The notes under the pieces were generated by a model. That model saw nothing but the letters and a program-made list of their open reading frames with translations, did not search any database and had not been told where the DNA came from. Shown here piece by piece: positions 9,788-18,493 of a DNA stretch of 64,000 nt. This stretch comes from Sphingomonadaceae bacterium. Lineage in GTDB: Bacteria; Pseudomonadota; Alphaproteobacteria; Sphingomonadales; Sphingomonadaceae. The stretch is taken from positions 1 through 64,000 of the forward strand of contig CANGJI010000003.1 in assembly GCA_947454135.1 (NCBI GenBank), in the 5' to 3' direction. A program made the translations under genes and the position numbers. The first letter of the stretch is position 1. Each line of letters begins with the position of its first letter.

Positions 9788-11441
9788 CGGGGAATTTGAT
9801 TATATCATCGTAGGGGCCGGGTCTGCCGGCTGCGTACTGGCAGACCGGCTTTCGGCAGACGGCAAGCACAAGGTGCTCGTGCTGGAATTTGGCGGGTCGG
9901 ACCAGTCGATCTACATCCAGATGCCGAGCGCGCTGGCCATCCCGATGAACACCACCCGGTGGAACTGGCAGTACGAGAGCGAGCCGGAGCCGGGTCTCGA
10001 TGGCCGCGTGCTGCACACGCCGCGTGGGAAAGGGCTGGGGGGCTCGTCTTCGATCAACGGCCTTGTCTACATCCGCGGCAATCCATTGGATTTCGAGCGC
10101 TGGGAAGAAGAAGGCGCGCGCGGGTGGAACTACGCTTCGGTGCTGCCATACTTCAAACGGGCGGAGCGCCGTGACGAGGGCGGCAACGAATATCGCGGCG
10201 GCGATGGCCCGCTCGATACGCGCTATGGCACCTTGCAGAACCCCCTCAATCAGGCCTGGCTCGATGCGGCGCAGCAGGCAGGCTATTCGCTGACAGACGA
10301 TGTGAACGGCTTCCGGCAGGAAGGTTTTGGCCGGATGGACATGACCGTCCGCGATGGCGAGCGCTGCTCTGCGGCCAAGGCCTATCTGCGCCCGGCGATG
10401 CGGCGGCCCAATCTGACCGTGCTGCAGCATACGCTTGCCACGCGGATCGTGATGGAAGGCAAGCGCGCGGTCGGCGTCGAGATCGAGCGGTATGGCAAGC
10501 GGTCCATTGTCAAAGCCAACCGCGAGGTGATCCTTGCGGGCGGGCCGATCAATTCGCCGCAGCTGCTCAAGCTTTCCGGCATCGGTCCGGCCGAGGAACT
10601 GGCGCGGCACGGGATCAAGGTCGTGGTGGATCGCGCCGGGGTGGGTGCGAATTTGCAGGACCACCTCGAGTTCTATTTCCAGATGGCCTGCACCAAGCCG
10701 GTCACCCTGTACAAGTACGCCAACCTCTTCGGCAAAGGCCTTGTCGGTGCGCGCTGGTTGTTCCTGAAATCGGGTCTTGGCGCGACCAACCATTTCGAGA
10801 CCTGCGGCTTCATCCGCAGCAAGGCGGGCATCCGCTATCCCGATATCCAGTACCACTTCTTCCCGATGGCAGTGAGCTACGACGGCAATTCGCTGGCGAG
10901 CGAGCACGGCTTCCAGGCCCATGTCGGCCCGATGCGCTCGAAGAGCCGGGGCAGCGTGACGCTGCGCAGTGCCGACCCGAACGACAAGCCGGTGATCCGC
11001 TTCAACTACCTCAGCCACCCCGACGACATCGAGGAAATGCGCGCCTGCGTGCGGCTGACGCGCGAGATCTTCCAGCAGCCGGCGTTTGCGCCGTGGCGGG
11101 GGCGCGAGATCCAGCCCGGTGCGGATGTCACCAGCGACGAGGCGATCGACGCCTTCATCCGCCAGAAGGTGGAAAGCGCCTACCACCCCTCCTGCACCTG
11201 CAAGATGGGAGCGGTCGATGATCCGCTGGCGGTGGTCGATCCGGAACTGCGCGTGATCGGGGTGGAGGGGCTGCGTGTGGTCGACAGCTCGGTCATGCCT
11301 TCCGTCACGACCGGCAACCTCAATGCGCCGACGATCATGATCGGCGAGAAGGGGGCGGATCATATCCTCGGCAAGGAACTGCTGGCGCCCTCGAACGCAC
11401 CCTACTACGTCGCGCCCGATTGGGAGACCAGCCAGCGATGA
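9774..11441 (+). CDS. betA: choline dehydrogenase (GMC oxidoreductase)
   Basis: This 555-aa FAD enzyme of the glucose-methanol-choline family oxidises choline to betaine aldehyde. The N-terminal dinucleotide fold ([18 protein letters not shown]), the GMC signature around [16 protein letters not shown], and the active-site pair His471 ([10 protein letters not shown]) and Asn515 (TTGNLNAPT) are all intact. The His/Asn spacing matches choline oxidase and BetA. Length equals typical BetA. It is followed by a permease gene overlapping by ATGA. Substrate assignment rests on the adjacent betB and the downstream betaine-demethylation genes. Confidence 0.93.
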   Translation: MPLTDGEFDYIIVGAGSAGCVLADRLSADGKHKVLVLEFGGSDQSIYIQMPSALAIPMNTTRWNWQYESEPEPGLDGRVLHTPRGKGLGGSSSINGLVYIRGNPLDFERWEEEGARGWNYASVLPYFKRAERRDEGGNEYRGGDGPLDTRYGTLQNPLNQAWLDAAQQAGYSLTDDVNGFRQEGFGRMDMTVRDGERCSAAKAYLRPAMRRPNLTVLQHTLATRIVMEGKRAVGVEIERYGKRSIVKANREVILAGGPINSPQLLKLSGIGPAEELARHGIKVVVDRAGVGANLQDHLEFYFQMACTKPVTLYKYANLFGKGLVGARWLFLKSGLGATNHFETCGFIRSKAGIRYPDIQYHFFPMAVSYDGNSLASEHGFQAHVGPMRSKSRGSVTLRSADPNDKPVIRFNYLSHPDDIEEMRACVRLTREIFQQPAFAPWRGREIQPGADVTSDEAIDAFIRQKVESAYHPSCTCKMGAVDDPLAVVDPELRVIGVEGLRVVDSSVMPSVTTGNLNAPTIMIGEKGADHILGKELLAPSNAPYYVAPDWETSQR

Positions 11442-13087
11442 GCGGGGCCGCGATCGCCGACGTCGCCGGCATCGAGGAGAACGGCGAGCTGCATCGCTCG
11501 CTCGATTGGAAGGGTGCGTTCTGGGCATCGTCCGGCGTGCCGGCGGGCGTCCTGCTGACCATCGGCGGCATCGCGACGATGATCGGCCAGCCCAGCTGGG
11601 TGATCTTCATCGCCTCGATCATGATGGGGTTCCTGCAGAGCTTCGTCTACGCCGAGATTGCAGGGCTCTATCCGCACAAATCGGGCGGTGCCTCGGTCTA
11701 CGGCGCAGCGGCGTGGCTACCGTATTCCAAATTCGTCGCGCCGATCTCGGTTTGGTGCAACTGGCTGGCTTGGTCGCCAGTGCTGACGCTCGGTACCAGT
11801 CTGGCGGCGGGCTATATCATGGCGAGCCTGTTTGCGCCCGATAGCGCGATCAACACCTGGCACATCACGCTGCTCGATCTGGGCTTCATTCGCGACAAGC
11901 TGACGCTCCGGATCAATGCCGTGTCGATCATCGGGACGGCCTTTTTGCTGCTGACGTTCGCCCTCCAGCATGGCGGCGCGGCGAAGGCGGCGAATGCGCA
12001 GAAGATCCTCGGCATTGCCTGTCTTGCGCCGCTGATCCTCGTCGGCATCGTGCCGCTGATCACTGGCGACCTGCCGACGCAGAACCTGTTTCCGATCCTG
12101 CCGCTGGTGCGCGATGCAGCCGGGCATGCGCATTTCGGCACGTGGGACGGCTATGGACTGACGCTGATGGCCGCGGCGATGTTCGGTGCGGGCTGGTCTA
12201 CCTACGGGTTCGAGACGGCGGTGTGTTATACCCGCGAGTTCAAGGACCCGGCCAAGGATACGCCGCGTGCGCTCATTGCCTCGGGTATCCTGTGCATCGT
12301 GATCTTCGCGCTGGTGCCGCTGGCGTTTCAGGCCTCGCTGGGGCTTGAAGCGATGATGGACCCGCGCATCGGAGATGGTTCGGGCGTGGCGCTGGCGCTG
12401 GCGACCATCGTCACAAAGGGGCTGGGTGTGACGGCGGGCGGGGCGGTGATTGTCGCCAACCTGTTCATCGCGATGCTGATCCTCTCGCTGCTGCTCATCG
12501 TGATGACGTCGATGATGGGCTCCTCGCGCACGCTCTATCAGGCCGCGGTTGATGGCTGGCTGCCGAAATACCTCGGCCGCGTGAACAGCCACGGCGCGCC
12601 CACCGCAGCGATGTGGACCGACCTTGGCTTCAACCTCGTGCTGCTGCTGGCCTCGGACTACTTCGCGGTGCTGATGATCAGCAACGTCTGCTACATGGCG
12701 TTCAATTTCCTCAACCTGCAATCGGGCTGGATCCACCGGATGGACCGCGCGGACTGGGAACGGCCGTTCCGCTGCCCGACCTGGCTCTTGGGGTTCGGTG
12801 CGGTGCTGGGCTTCGTCAACATGGCTTTCATGGGAGCGGGCGCGGATGTCTATGGCGCAGGCACGCTGCGCAATGGGCTGATCGGCGTGCTGCTGATCCT
12901 GCCGGTCTTTGCCTTCCGCCATTACGTGCAGGACAAGGGCGTGTTCCCGGCGGCGCTTTCGGAGGACTTTGCCGAAAGTCAGGCGGTGAAACGCGCGGGC
13001 GTGCTGCCGTGGCTGGCGCTGGCAGGTGCCGCGCTGGTTGTGTTTGCGGCGCATTCGCTGGCCAGGTTGCCGGTACCGGTTGGCTAG
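11438..13087 (+). CDS. APC-family amino acid/amine permease
   Basis: This 549-aa integral membrane protein has about 12 hydrophobic helices and the APC-superfamily opening ([29 protein letters not shown]). It probably imports choline, betaine or a related amine or amino acid by ion symport. The start at 11438 overlaps the betA stop as ATGA; an in-frame ATG at 11420 lies inside betA and is less likely. Its position as third gene of the betBA operon argues for uptake of a pathway compound. The usual choline carriers are BCCT or ABC systems, so using an APC permease here would be atypical. Confidence 0.85.
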   Translation: MSGAAIADVAGIEENGELHRSLDWKGAFWASSGVPAGVLLTIGGIATMIGQPSWVIFIASIMMGFLQSFVYAEIAGLYPHKSGGASVYGAAAWLPYSKFVAPISVWCNWLAWSPVLTLGTSLAAGYIMASLFAPDSAINTWHITLLDLGFIRDKLTLRINAVSIIGTAFLLLTFALQHGGAAKAANAQKILGIACLAPLILVGIVPLITGDLPTQNLFPILPLVRDAAGHAHFGTWDGYGLTLMAAAMFGAGWSTYGFETAVCYTREFKDPAKDTPRALIASGILCIVIFALVPLAFQASLGLEAMMDPRIGDGSGVALALATIVTKGLGVTAGGAVIVANLFIAMLILSLLLIVMTSMMGSSRTLYQAAVDGWLPKYLGRVNSHGAPTAAMWTDLGFNLVLLLASDYFAVLMISNVCYMAFNFLNLQSGWIHRMDRADWERPFRCPTWLLGFGAVLGFVNMAFMGAGADVYGAGTLRNGLIGVLLILPVFAFRHYVQDKGVFPAALSEDFAESQAVKRAGVLPWLALAGAALVVFAAHSLARLPVPVG

Positions 13088-13090
13088 TTC

Positions 13091-13113
13091 AGACTAATAC
13101 TCTGCATTAGTCT
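13091..13113. promoter_or_regulatory. inverted repeat between the two choline operons
   Basis: AGACTAAT-ACTCTGC-ATTAGTCT has eight-base perfect arms and a seven-base loop and is followed by TTTG. It begins three bases after the permease stop and 88 bp before the dimethylglycine dehydrogenase start. It may be a weak terminator for betBA-permease or an operator for the downstream operon; the A+T-rich arms favour an operator. Confidence 0.45.
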
Positions 13114-13200
13114 TTGCGATGGCTGCAATGAGCGGTTCAGCCTTGCGTGCTGCGCTGGCATAACGGGACCCTGACAAGAGACTGGAAGGCCGAGAGCGAA

Positions 13201-15708
13201 ATGAAGACGACAGCGCGGGTAGTGGTCATCGGTGGCGGTGTGGTGGGCGTGAGCACGCTCTATCATCTCGCCAAGCTGGGCTGGAGCGATTGCGTGCTGA
13301 TCGAGCGCAAGGAGCTGACTTCCGGCTCCACGTGGCACGCGGCGGGCCTGCTTCCCCTGTTCAACCTCTCGTACTCGGTGGGCAAGCTGCACCAGTACTC
13401 GGTCGATCTTTATCCCTCGCTGGAGGCCGAGACCGAACTGAACGTCGGCTTCTCCAACGTCTCGAACATCCGCCTCGCCACCACGCGCGATCGCATGGAC
13501 GAGTACAAGTACTACGCCGGTGTCGCGAAGACGATCGGCGTCGAGGTCAACTTCCTTACGCCGGACGAGGTCAAGGCGATCTGGCCGCTGGCCGAGATGC
13601 AGAACGTGCTCGGGGCGATCCAGCACCCGGCTGACGGCTACATTCAGCCCGCCGATCTCACGCAGGCGCTGGCCAAGGGCGCCCGTCAGCGCGGCGCGAC
13701 GATCTACCGCAACACGACGGTTACCGACATCACCCAGAAGGCCAACGGCGAATGGGTCGTCACGACTGACCAGGGCGAGATCACCTGCGAGCATGTCGTC
13801 TCCGCCACCGGCAGCTTCGCCCGCCAGACGGGTGCTATGGTCGGCCTCGATATTCCGGTCGTGCCGGTCGAGCACCAGTACATCGTGACCGAGCAGCACC
13901 CGGCGATCATGGAGCGCCGCAAGCAGGGGCTCCCCGAGATGGGCGTCCTGCGCGAGTCTGATGCCAGCTGGTACATGCGCGAGGAAGCCGGTGGCCTGCT
14001 GCTTGGGCCCTACGAGGTTGGCGCGCCCGCGTGCTACGTGAAGGGCCCGGCGGCGAACAGCGAATACGAGCTGTTCCCCGATGCTCTGGAGCGTCTGGAA
14101 CCCTACATCCTCTCGGCCATCGAGCGCGTGCCCGCCTTTGGCGAAGTCGGCGTCAAGAAGGTCTACAACGGCGCGATTGCCTATACGCCCGATGGTTCGC
14201 CCATCGTCGGCCCGGCGTGGGACAAGAAGAACTTCTGGCTCAATGAAGGTCACTCGTTCGGCATCACCGCCGCTGGCGGCGCGGGCTGGCAGCTGGCGCA
14301 GTGGATCGTCGAGGGCGAACCCAGCATCGACATGATGGGCGTCGATCCGCGCCGCTTCGGCGATTACGCGGGCGAGGGCTATCTGATCGAGAAGAACGAG
14401 GAGGCCTACGCCAAGGTCTTCACCGTGCACTACCCGGATGAAGAGCGCGAAGCGGGCCGCGCGCTGCGGCGCACGCCGTGCTACGACCGGATGAAGGCGC
14501 TGGGCGCAGTGTTCGGCAGCGTGTTCGGTTGGGAACGGCCCAACTGGTTCGCGCCGGAAGGCTACGAGCTGACCGACGCCGATCTCGACCGCCCGGACGT
14601 GATCCTCAACCACAACCACCCCGATGTGCCTGGCGAGCCGATCCGCGAGAAGTGGTCGTTCCGCCGCTCGAACTATTTCGAGCATGTCGGCAACGAATGC
14701 CGCCACGTCACGCAACATGTCGGCATTCAGGACATGTCGGCGTTTGCGAAGTGCATGATCTCCGGCCCCGGCGCGGAAGACTGGCTCAATGGCCTGCTTT
14801 CCAACGTCGTGCCCAAGAAGACCGGCCGCGTGACGCTTTCCTACCTGCTGACGGATGCAGGCGGTGTCCGCGCCGAGTTTACCGTCTACAAGAAGGGTCC
14901 GCAGCAGTATTACCTCGTTTCGGCGGGCGCACTCGAACGGCACGATCAGGACTATCTGCTCAAGGCTCTGCCGACCGATGGTTCGGTGCGCTTCGAGCGG
15001 CTGACCACGGCGATGGGCGTGCTGGTCGTCGCGGGTCCGAAGTCACGCGATGTGCTGCAGAAGCTCACGCACAGCGATCTTTCGAACGCGGCGTTCCCCT
15101 GGCTTACCGGCCAGTCGGTTTCGCTGGGCACGGCCAAGGTCGATCTGCTGCGCGTCAACTTCATCGGCGAGCTGGGCTTTGAAATCCATCACCCGATCGA
15201 GATGCAGAACTACATCTTCGACAAGATCATGGCGGCGGGCGCGGAGTTCCAGATCAAGCCCTTCGGCATTCGCGCGATGACCGCGATGGCGATCGAGAAG
15301 AGCTACAAGCTGATCCCGCGCGAGCTTTCGATCGAATACGCGGCGCTCGAAAGCGGGCTGGACCGCTTCGTCAGCTTCAAGAAGCCCGCGTTCAAGGGCC
15401 GTGAAGGGCTGCTGGCGCGCAAGGAAGCGGGCCTCAAGTGGCAGTTCGTCACGCTCGAAGTGTTCGGCGTGACCGACGCCGATGCACGCGGATCGGAAGC
15501 GATCTTCCGTGACGGTACGCTGGTTGGCCGCGCGACTTCGGGCGGCTATGGCTGGCGCTGCGGCAAGAGCCTCGCGCTGGCGATGGTCGGGCCGGAACAC
15601 GCTGCCGTCGGTACCGAGTTGGAAATCGTCATTCTGGGTGAGCCGCACCGCGCGGTCGTCATCCCGGATTCGCCGTTCGACCCGGACAACAACGCATTGC
15701 GGAGCTGA
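13201..15708 (+). CDS. dimethylglycine dehydrogenase-like flavoprotein
   Basis: This 835-aa protein has an N-terminal FAD/DAO domain and a C-terminal GcvT-type folate domain, the architecture of mitochondrial-type dimethylglycine and sarcosine dehydrogenases. It would demethylate dimethylglycine to sarcosine, passing the one-carbon unit to tetrahydrofolate. His46 in SGSTWHAAGL is at the position of the histidine that carries covalent FAD in the family. The GcvT part includes NFIGELGFEIHHP. The ATG at 13201 follows GAGAGCGAA. It leads an operon through sdaA. Many Pseudomonas use DgcAB for this step instead, so this is the alternative solution. Sarcosine dehydrogenase is the other possibility, but soxBDAG already covers that step. 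Confidence 0.85.
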   Translation: MKTTARVVVIGGGVVGVSTLYHLAKLGWSDCVLIERKELTSGSTWHAAGLLPLFNLSYSVGKLHQYSVDLYPSLEAETELNVGFSNVSNIRLATTRDRMDEYKYYAGVAKTIGVEVNFLTPDEVKAIWPLAEMQNVLGAIQHPADGYIQPADLTQALAKGARQRGATIYRNTTVTDITQKANGEWVVTTDQGEITCEHVVSATGSFARQTGAMVGLDIPVVPVEHQYIVTEQHPAIMERRKQGLPEMGVLRESDASWYMREEAGGLLLGPYEVGAPACYVKGPAANSEYELFPDALERLEPYILSAIERVPAFGEVGVKKVYNGAIAYTPDGSPIVGPAWDKKNFWLNEGHSFGITAAGGAGWQLAQWIVEGEPSIDMMGVDPRRFGDYAGEGYLIEKNEEAYAKVFTVHYPDEEREAGRALRRTPCYDRMKALGAVFGSVFGWERPNWFAPEGYELTDADLDRPDVILNHNHPDVPGEPIREKWSFRRSNYFEHVGNECRHVTQHVGIQDMSAFAKCMISGPGAEDWLNGLLSNVVPKKTGRVTLSYLLTDAGGVRAEFTVYKKGPQQYYLVSAGALERHDQDYLLKALPTDGSVRFERLTTAMGVLVVAGPKSRDVLQKLTHSDLSNAAFPWLTGQSVSLGTAKVDLLRVNFIGELGFEIHHPIEMQNYIFDKIMAAGAEFQIKPFGIRAMTAMAIEKSYKLIPRELSIEYAALESGLDRFVSFKKPAFKGREGLLARKEAGLKWQFVTLEVFGVTDADARGSEAIFRDGTLVGRATSGGYGWRCGKSLALAMVGPEHAAVGTELEIVILGEPHRAVVIPDSPFDPDNNALRS

Positions 15709-15712
15709 TCCC

Positions 15713-16954
15713 ATGATGCACTTTGACGCGATTGCCGAAAGCCTGAAGCAGGACAAGCCGGGCTTCACCCTGCCGCAGAAGCTCTACGTCAGCGAGGAAG
15801 CCTACAAGTTCGACACCGAGATCATGCTCAAGTCGGTCTGGCTCTATGCCTGTACCGTGGCGCATGTGAAGAACCCGGGCGACCGCTTCCTGTTCGAACT
15901 GGGTGACACTTCGGTCATCGTGGTGCGCACCAAGGACGGCGAGATCAAGGCGTTCCACAACAGCTGCACCCATCGCGGCGCCAAGCTGTGTGACAGTGCC
16001 GGGAAGGCCGCGCGTCTGGTGTGCCCCTATCACCAGTGGACGTTTGCGCTCGATGGCAAGCTGCTGGCGGCGCGCAACATGCCCGAAGGCTTCGACAAGG
16101 CCGAGAACGGGCTGCGTCCTGTGGCGCTCGAAAACGTCGGCGGGCTGATCTTCCTCTGCCTGGCTGAAAATCCGCCGCCGATCGACCGCGTGAAGGCGGA
16201 CATCGAAGAGCAGATCGCCATCTACGACATGACGAAGCTCAAGGTGGCGGTGCAGGATGACCTGATCGAGCCCGCCAACTGGAAGCTCGTGATGGAAAAC
16301 AACCGCGAGTGCTATCACTGCGACGCGAGCCATCCCGAACTGATGAAGTCGCTTTCGACCTACGGTTTCGGCAAAGGCCTGCCCGAGGACGGCGAGGACG
16401 ACGTTGTCGATGATGCGGACTTCGACGCGATGCTGGAGGCGCAGCGTGCGCGCTGGCAGGAACTGGGCATCTTCCACGAACTCGTCGAGTTCCCCGATGG
16501 CTGGTGGCACCGTGTGGCCCGCCTGCCTCTGGCGAATGGCGCCGTGACGCAGACGCTGGACGGCAAGCCCGCCTCCAAGAAGCTGATCTGGCCGCATGGC
16601 GACAAGGAGCAGACCAGCCTTTCGGTGTGGACGCAGCCCAATTCCTGGCACCACTTCTGCTGCGACCACGTGGTGACGTTCTCGCTCACCCCGCTCGGTC
16701 CGGACAAGACGCTGCTGCGCACGACTTGGCTCGTGCACGAAGATGCAGTTGAAGGAGTCGACTACGACCCCGAAAACCTCGCCGCGGTGTGGCGCGCAAC
16801 CAACGCGCAGGACAGCCATCTTTCGGCGGTCAACCATGCCGGCATCAAGGGCGATGGCTATCGTCCGGGCATGTATTCGGTCGAGGAGAAGCTGGTGGAC
16901 GCGTTCAAGGCCTTCTACGTGGAGCGCAGCCGCGCAGCTCTGGGGATCGACTGA
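15713..16954 (+). CDS. gbcA: GbcA-like Rieske glycine betaine demethylase
   Basis: This 413-aa Rieske non-heme iron oxygenase would convert glycine betaine to dimethylglycine plus formaldehyde. Rieske [2Fe-2S] ligands are Cys85/His87 (CTHRGAKLC) and Cys104/His107 (CPYHQW). The mononuclear iron histidines are His202 and His207 (NNRECYHCDASHPE). It lies between the dimethylglycine dehydrogenase and sarcosine oxidase genes, exactly where a betaine demethylase belongs. The ferredoxin reductase partner (GbcB) is not in this window. A stachydrine or carnitine demethylase is an alternative, but the operon strongly favours betaine. Confidence 0.88.
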   Translation: MMHFDAIAESLKQDKPGFTLPQKLYVSEEAYKFDTEIMLKSVWLYACTVAHVKNPGDRFLFELGDTSVIVVRTKDGEIKAFHNSCTHRGAKLCDSAGKAARLVCPYHQWTFALDGKLLAARNMPEGFDKAENGLRPVALENVGGLIFLCLAENPPPIDRVKADIEEQIAIYDMTKLKVAVQDDLIEPANWKLVMENNRECYHCDASHPELMKSLSTYGFGKGLPEDGEDDVVDDADFDAMLEAQRARWQELGIFHELVEFPDGWWHRVARLPLANGAVTQTLDGKPASKKLIWPHGDKEQTSLSVWTQPNSWHHFCCDHVVTFSLTPLGPDKTLLRTTWLVHEDAVEGVDYDPENLAAVWRATNAQDSHLSAVNHAGIKGDGYRPGMYSVEEKLVDAFKAFYVERSRAALGID

Positions 16955-16956
16955 CA

Positions 16957-18210
16957 ATGAAGCGGTTTTCCGGTTTCAATCTGATCGGCGAGGCGTTTCG
17001 CAGCCATCAGGGCTGGCCAGAGCACTGGCCCGACAAGGCGCCCAAGGCGAGCTATGACGCGATCATCGTCGGCGCTGGCGGGCATGGCCTCGGTGCAGCC
17101 TATTACCTTGCGAAGAAGTACGGCATCACCAATGTCGCGGTGATCGAGAAGGGCTGGCTTGGCGGCGGGAATACCGGCCGCAACACCACGATCATCCGCT
17201 CGAACTACCTCTACGACGAGAGCGCGCATCTCTACGATCACGCGGTGAAGCTGTGGGATGGGCTCAGCCAGGATCTCAACTACAACATCATGTATTCGAA
17301 GCGCGGCGTGCTGATGCTCGCGCACAACGTGCATGATGTGCAGAGCTTCAAGCGGCATATCCATGCCAACCGCCTGAACGGCGTCGACAATGAATGGCTG
17401 ACGCCCGAAGAGTGCAAGGCCTATTGCCCGCCGCTCGATATTTCGCCGCGTACGCGCCATCCGGTGCTGGGCGGCGCATTGCAGCGGCGCGGCGGCACGG
17501 CGCGGCATGACAGCGTGGCCTGGGGCTACGCACGCGCGGCGTCGGCGCTCGGCGTCGATATCATCCAGAACTGTGCCGTGACCGGTATCCGGCGCGGCGC
17601 GGACGGTGCGGTCGAAGGCGTCGAGACCGAGCGCGGCTATATCGCATGCCGGCGCGTCGGCGTTTCTGCGGCAGGCAGCACGTCCCTCGTGATGAAGATG
17701 GCCGGCCTCGATTTCCCGCTCGAAAGCTATCCGCTTCAGGCGCTGGTTTCCGAGCCGGTGAAGCCGATCTTCCCCTGCGTCGTGATGTCGAACACGGTCC
17801 ATGCCTACATGAGCCAGTCCGACAAGGGCGAACTGGTGATCGGCGCGGGCACCGACCAGTACACCAGCTATTCGCAGCGCGGCGCGTTCCATATCGTGGA
17901 GCACACGCTGGCAGCGATCTGCGAGATCTTCCCGATCTTCACGCGGATGCGGATGCTGCGCACGTGGGGCGGTATCGTCGATGTGACGCCGGATCGCTCG
18001 CCGATCCTCGGCAAGACGCCGGTCAAGGGCCTCTACGTCAACTGCGGGTGGGGCACCGGCGGCTTCAAGGCCACGCCGGGAGCAGGTGATCTGCTCGCCT
18101 ACACCATGGCGCATGACGAACCGCACAAGATCAACGCGCCCTACAATCTCGACCGGTTCCGCAATGGCCGGCTGATCGACGAAGCGGCCGCGGCCGCCGT
18201 CGCGCACTGA
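16957..18210 (+). CDS. soxB: sarcosine oxidase beta subunit
   Basis: This 417-aa protein is the catalytic beta subunit of heterotetrameric sarcosine oxidase, which oxidises sarcosine to glycine with folate and oxygen. The FAD fold is at residues 34-52 (YDAIIVGAGGHGLGAAYYLA). His184 in TARHDSVAWGY matches the histidine carrying covalent FMN in this family. The C-terminus has RSPILGKTPVKGLYVNCGWGTGGFK, typical of SoxB. The start at 16957 lies two bases after the gbcA stop. soxD follows after 10 bp. Confidence 0.95.
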   Translation: MKRFSGFNLIGEAFRSHQGWPEHWPDKAPKASYDAIIVGAGGHGLGAAYYLAKKYGITNVAVIEKGWLGGGNTGRNTTIIRSNYLYDESAHLYDHAVKLWDGLSQDLNYNIMYSKRGVLMLAHNVHDVQSFKRHIHANRLNGVDNEWLTPEECKAYCPPLDISPRTRHPVLGGALQRRGGTARHDSVAWGYARAASALGVDIIQNCAVTGIRRGADGAVEGVETERGYIACRRVGVSAAGSTSLVMKMAGLDFPLESYPLQALVSEPVKPIFPCVVMSNTVHAYMSQSDKGELVIGAGTDQYTSYSQRGAFHIVEHTLAAICEIFPIFTRMRMLRTWGGIVDVTPDRSPILGKTPVKGLYVNCGWGTGGFKATPGAGDLLAYTMAHDEPHKINAPYNLDRFRNGRLIDEAAAAAVAH

Positions 18211-18220
18211 GGCACAAGCC

Positions 18221-18493
18221 ATGCTCTTGATTCATTGTCCCTATTGCGAAGAGGCGCGGCCCGAGGTGGAGTTCGTCTATGGCGGCGAGGCGCATATCGC
18301 GCGCCCGGTCGATCCTTCGACCTACTCGGACGAGCAGTGGGAAGAATTCCTCTACATCCGCAGCAATCCGCGCGGGCGGCACCATGAACGCTGGCGGCAC
18401 ACGCACGGCTGCGGACGCTTTTTCAACGCGGTGCGCGATACGGTGACGGACGTCTTTGAAACAACCTACAAGGCCGGGGAGGCCCGCAAGTGA
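18221..18493 (+). CDS. soxD: sarcosine oxidase delta subunit
   Basis: This 90-aa protein is the small zinc-binding subunit of heterotetrameric sarcosine oxidase. The first cysteine pair is CPYC near the N-terminus and the other ligands are in HTHGCGRFF (residues about 61-69). The central YSDEQWEEFLYIRSNPRG segment is the conserved core of the family. It stabilises the complex and has no catalytic role. Its stop overlaps the GTG start of soxA. Confidence 0.95.
   Translation: MLLIHCPYCEEARPEVEFVYGGEAHIARPVDPSTYSDEQWEEFLYIRSNPRGRHHERWRHTHGCGRFFNAVRDTVTDVFETTYKAGEARK

Noticed and set aside
11420..11437. Earlier permease start at 11420
   Set aside because: It lies inside betA; the ATGA overlap at 11438 is a standard coupling arrangement and gives the family-like N-terminus.
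13084..14943. Minus-strand open frame opposite the dimethylglycine dehydrogenase gene
   Set aside because: Shadow frame; the plus-strand gene has complete FAD and GcvT motifs.
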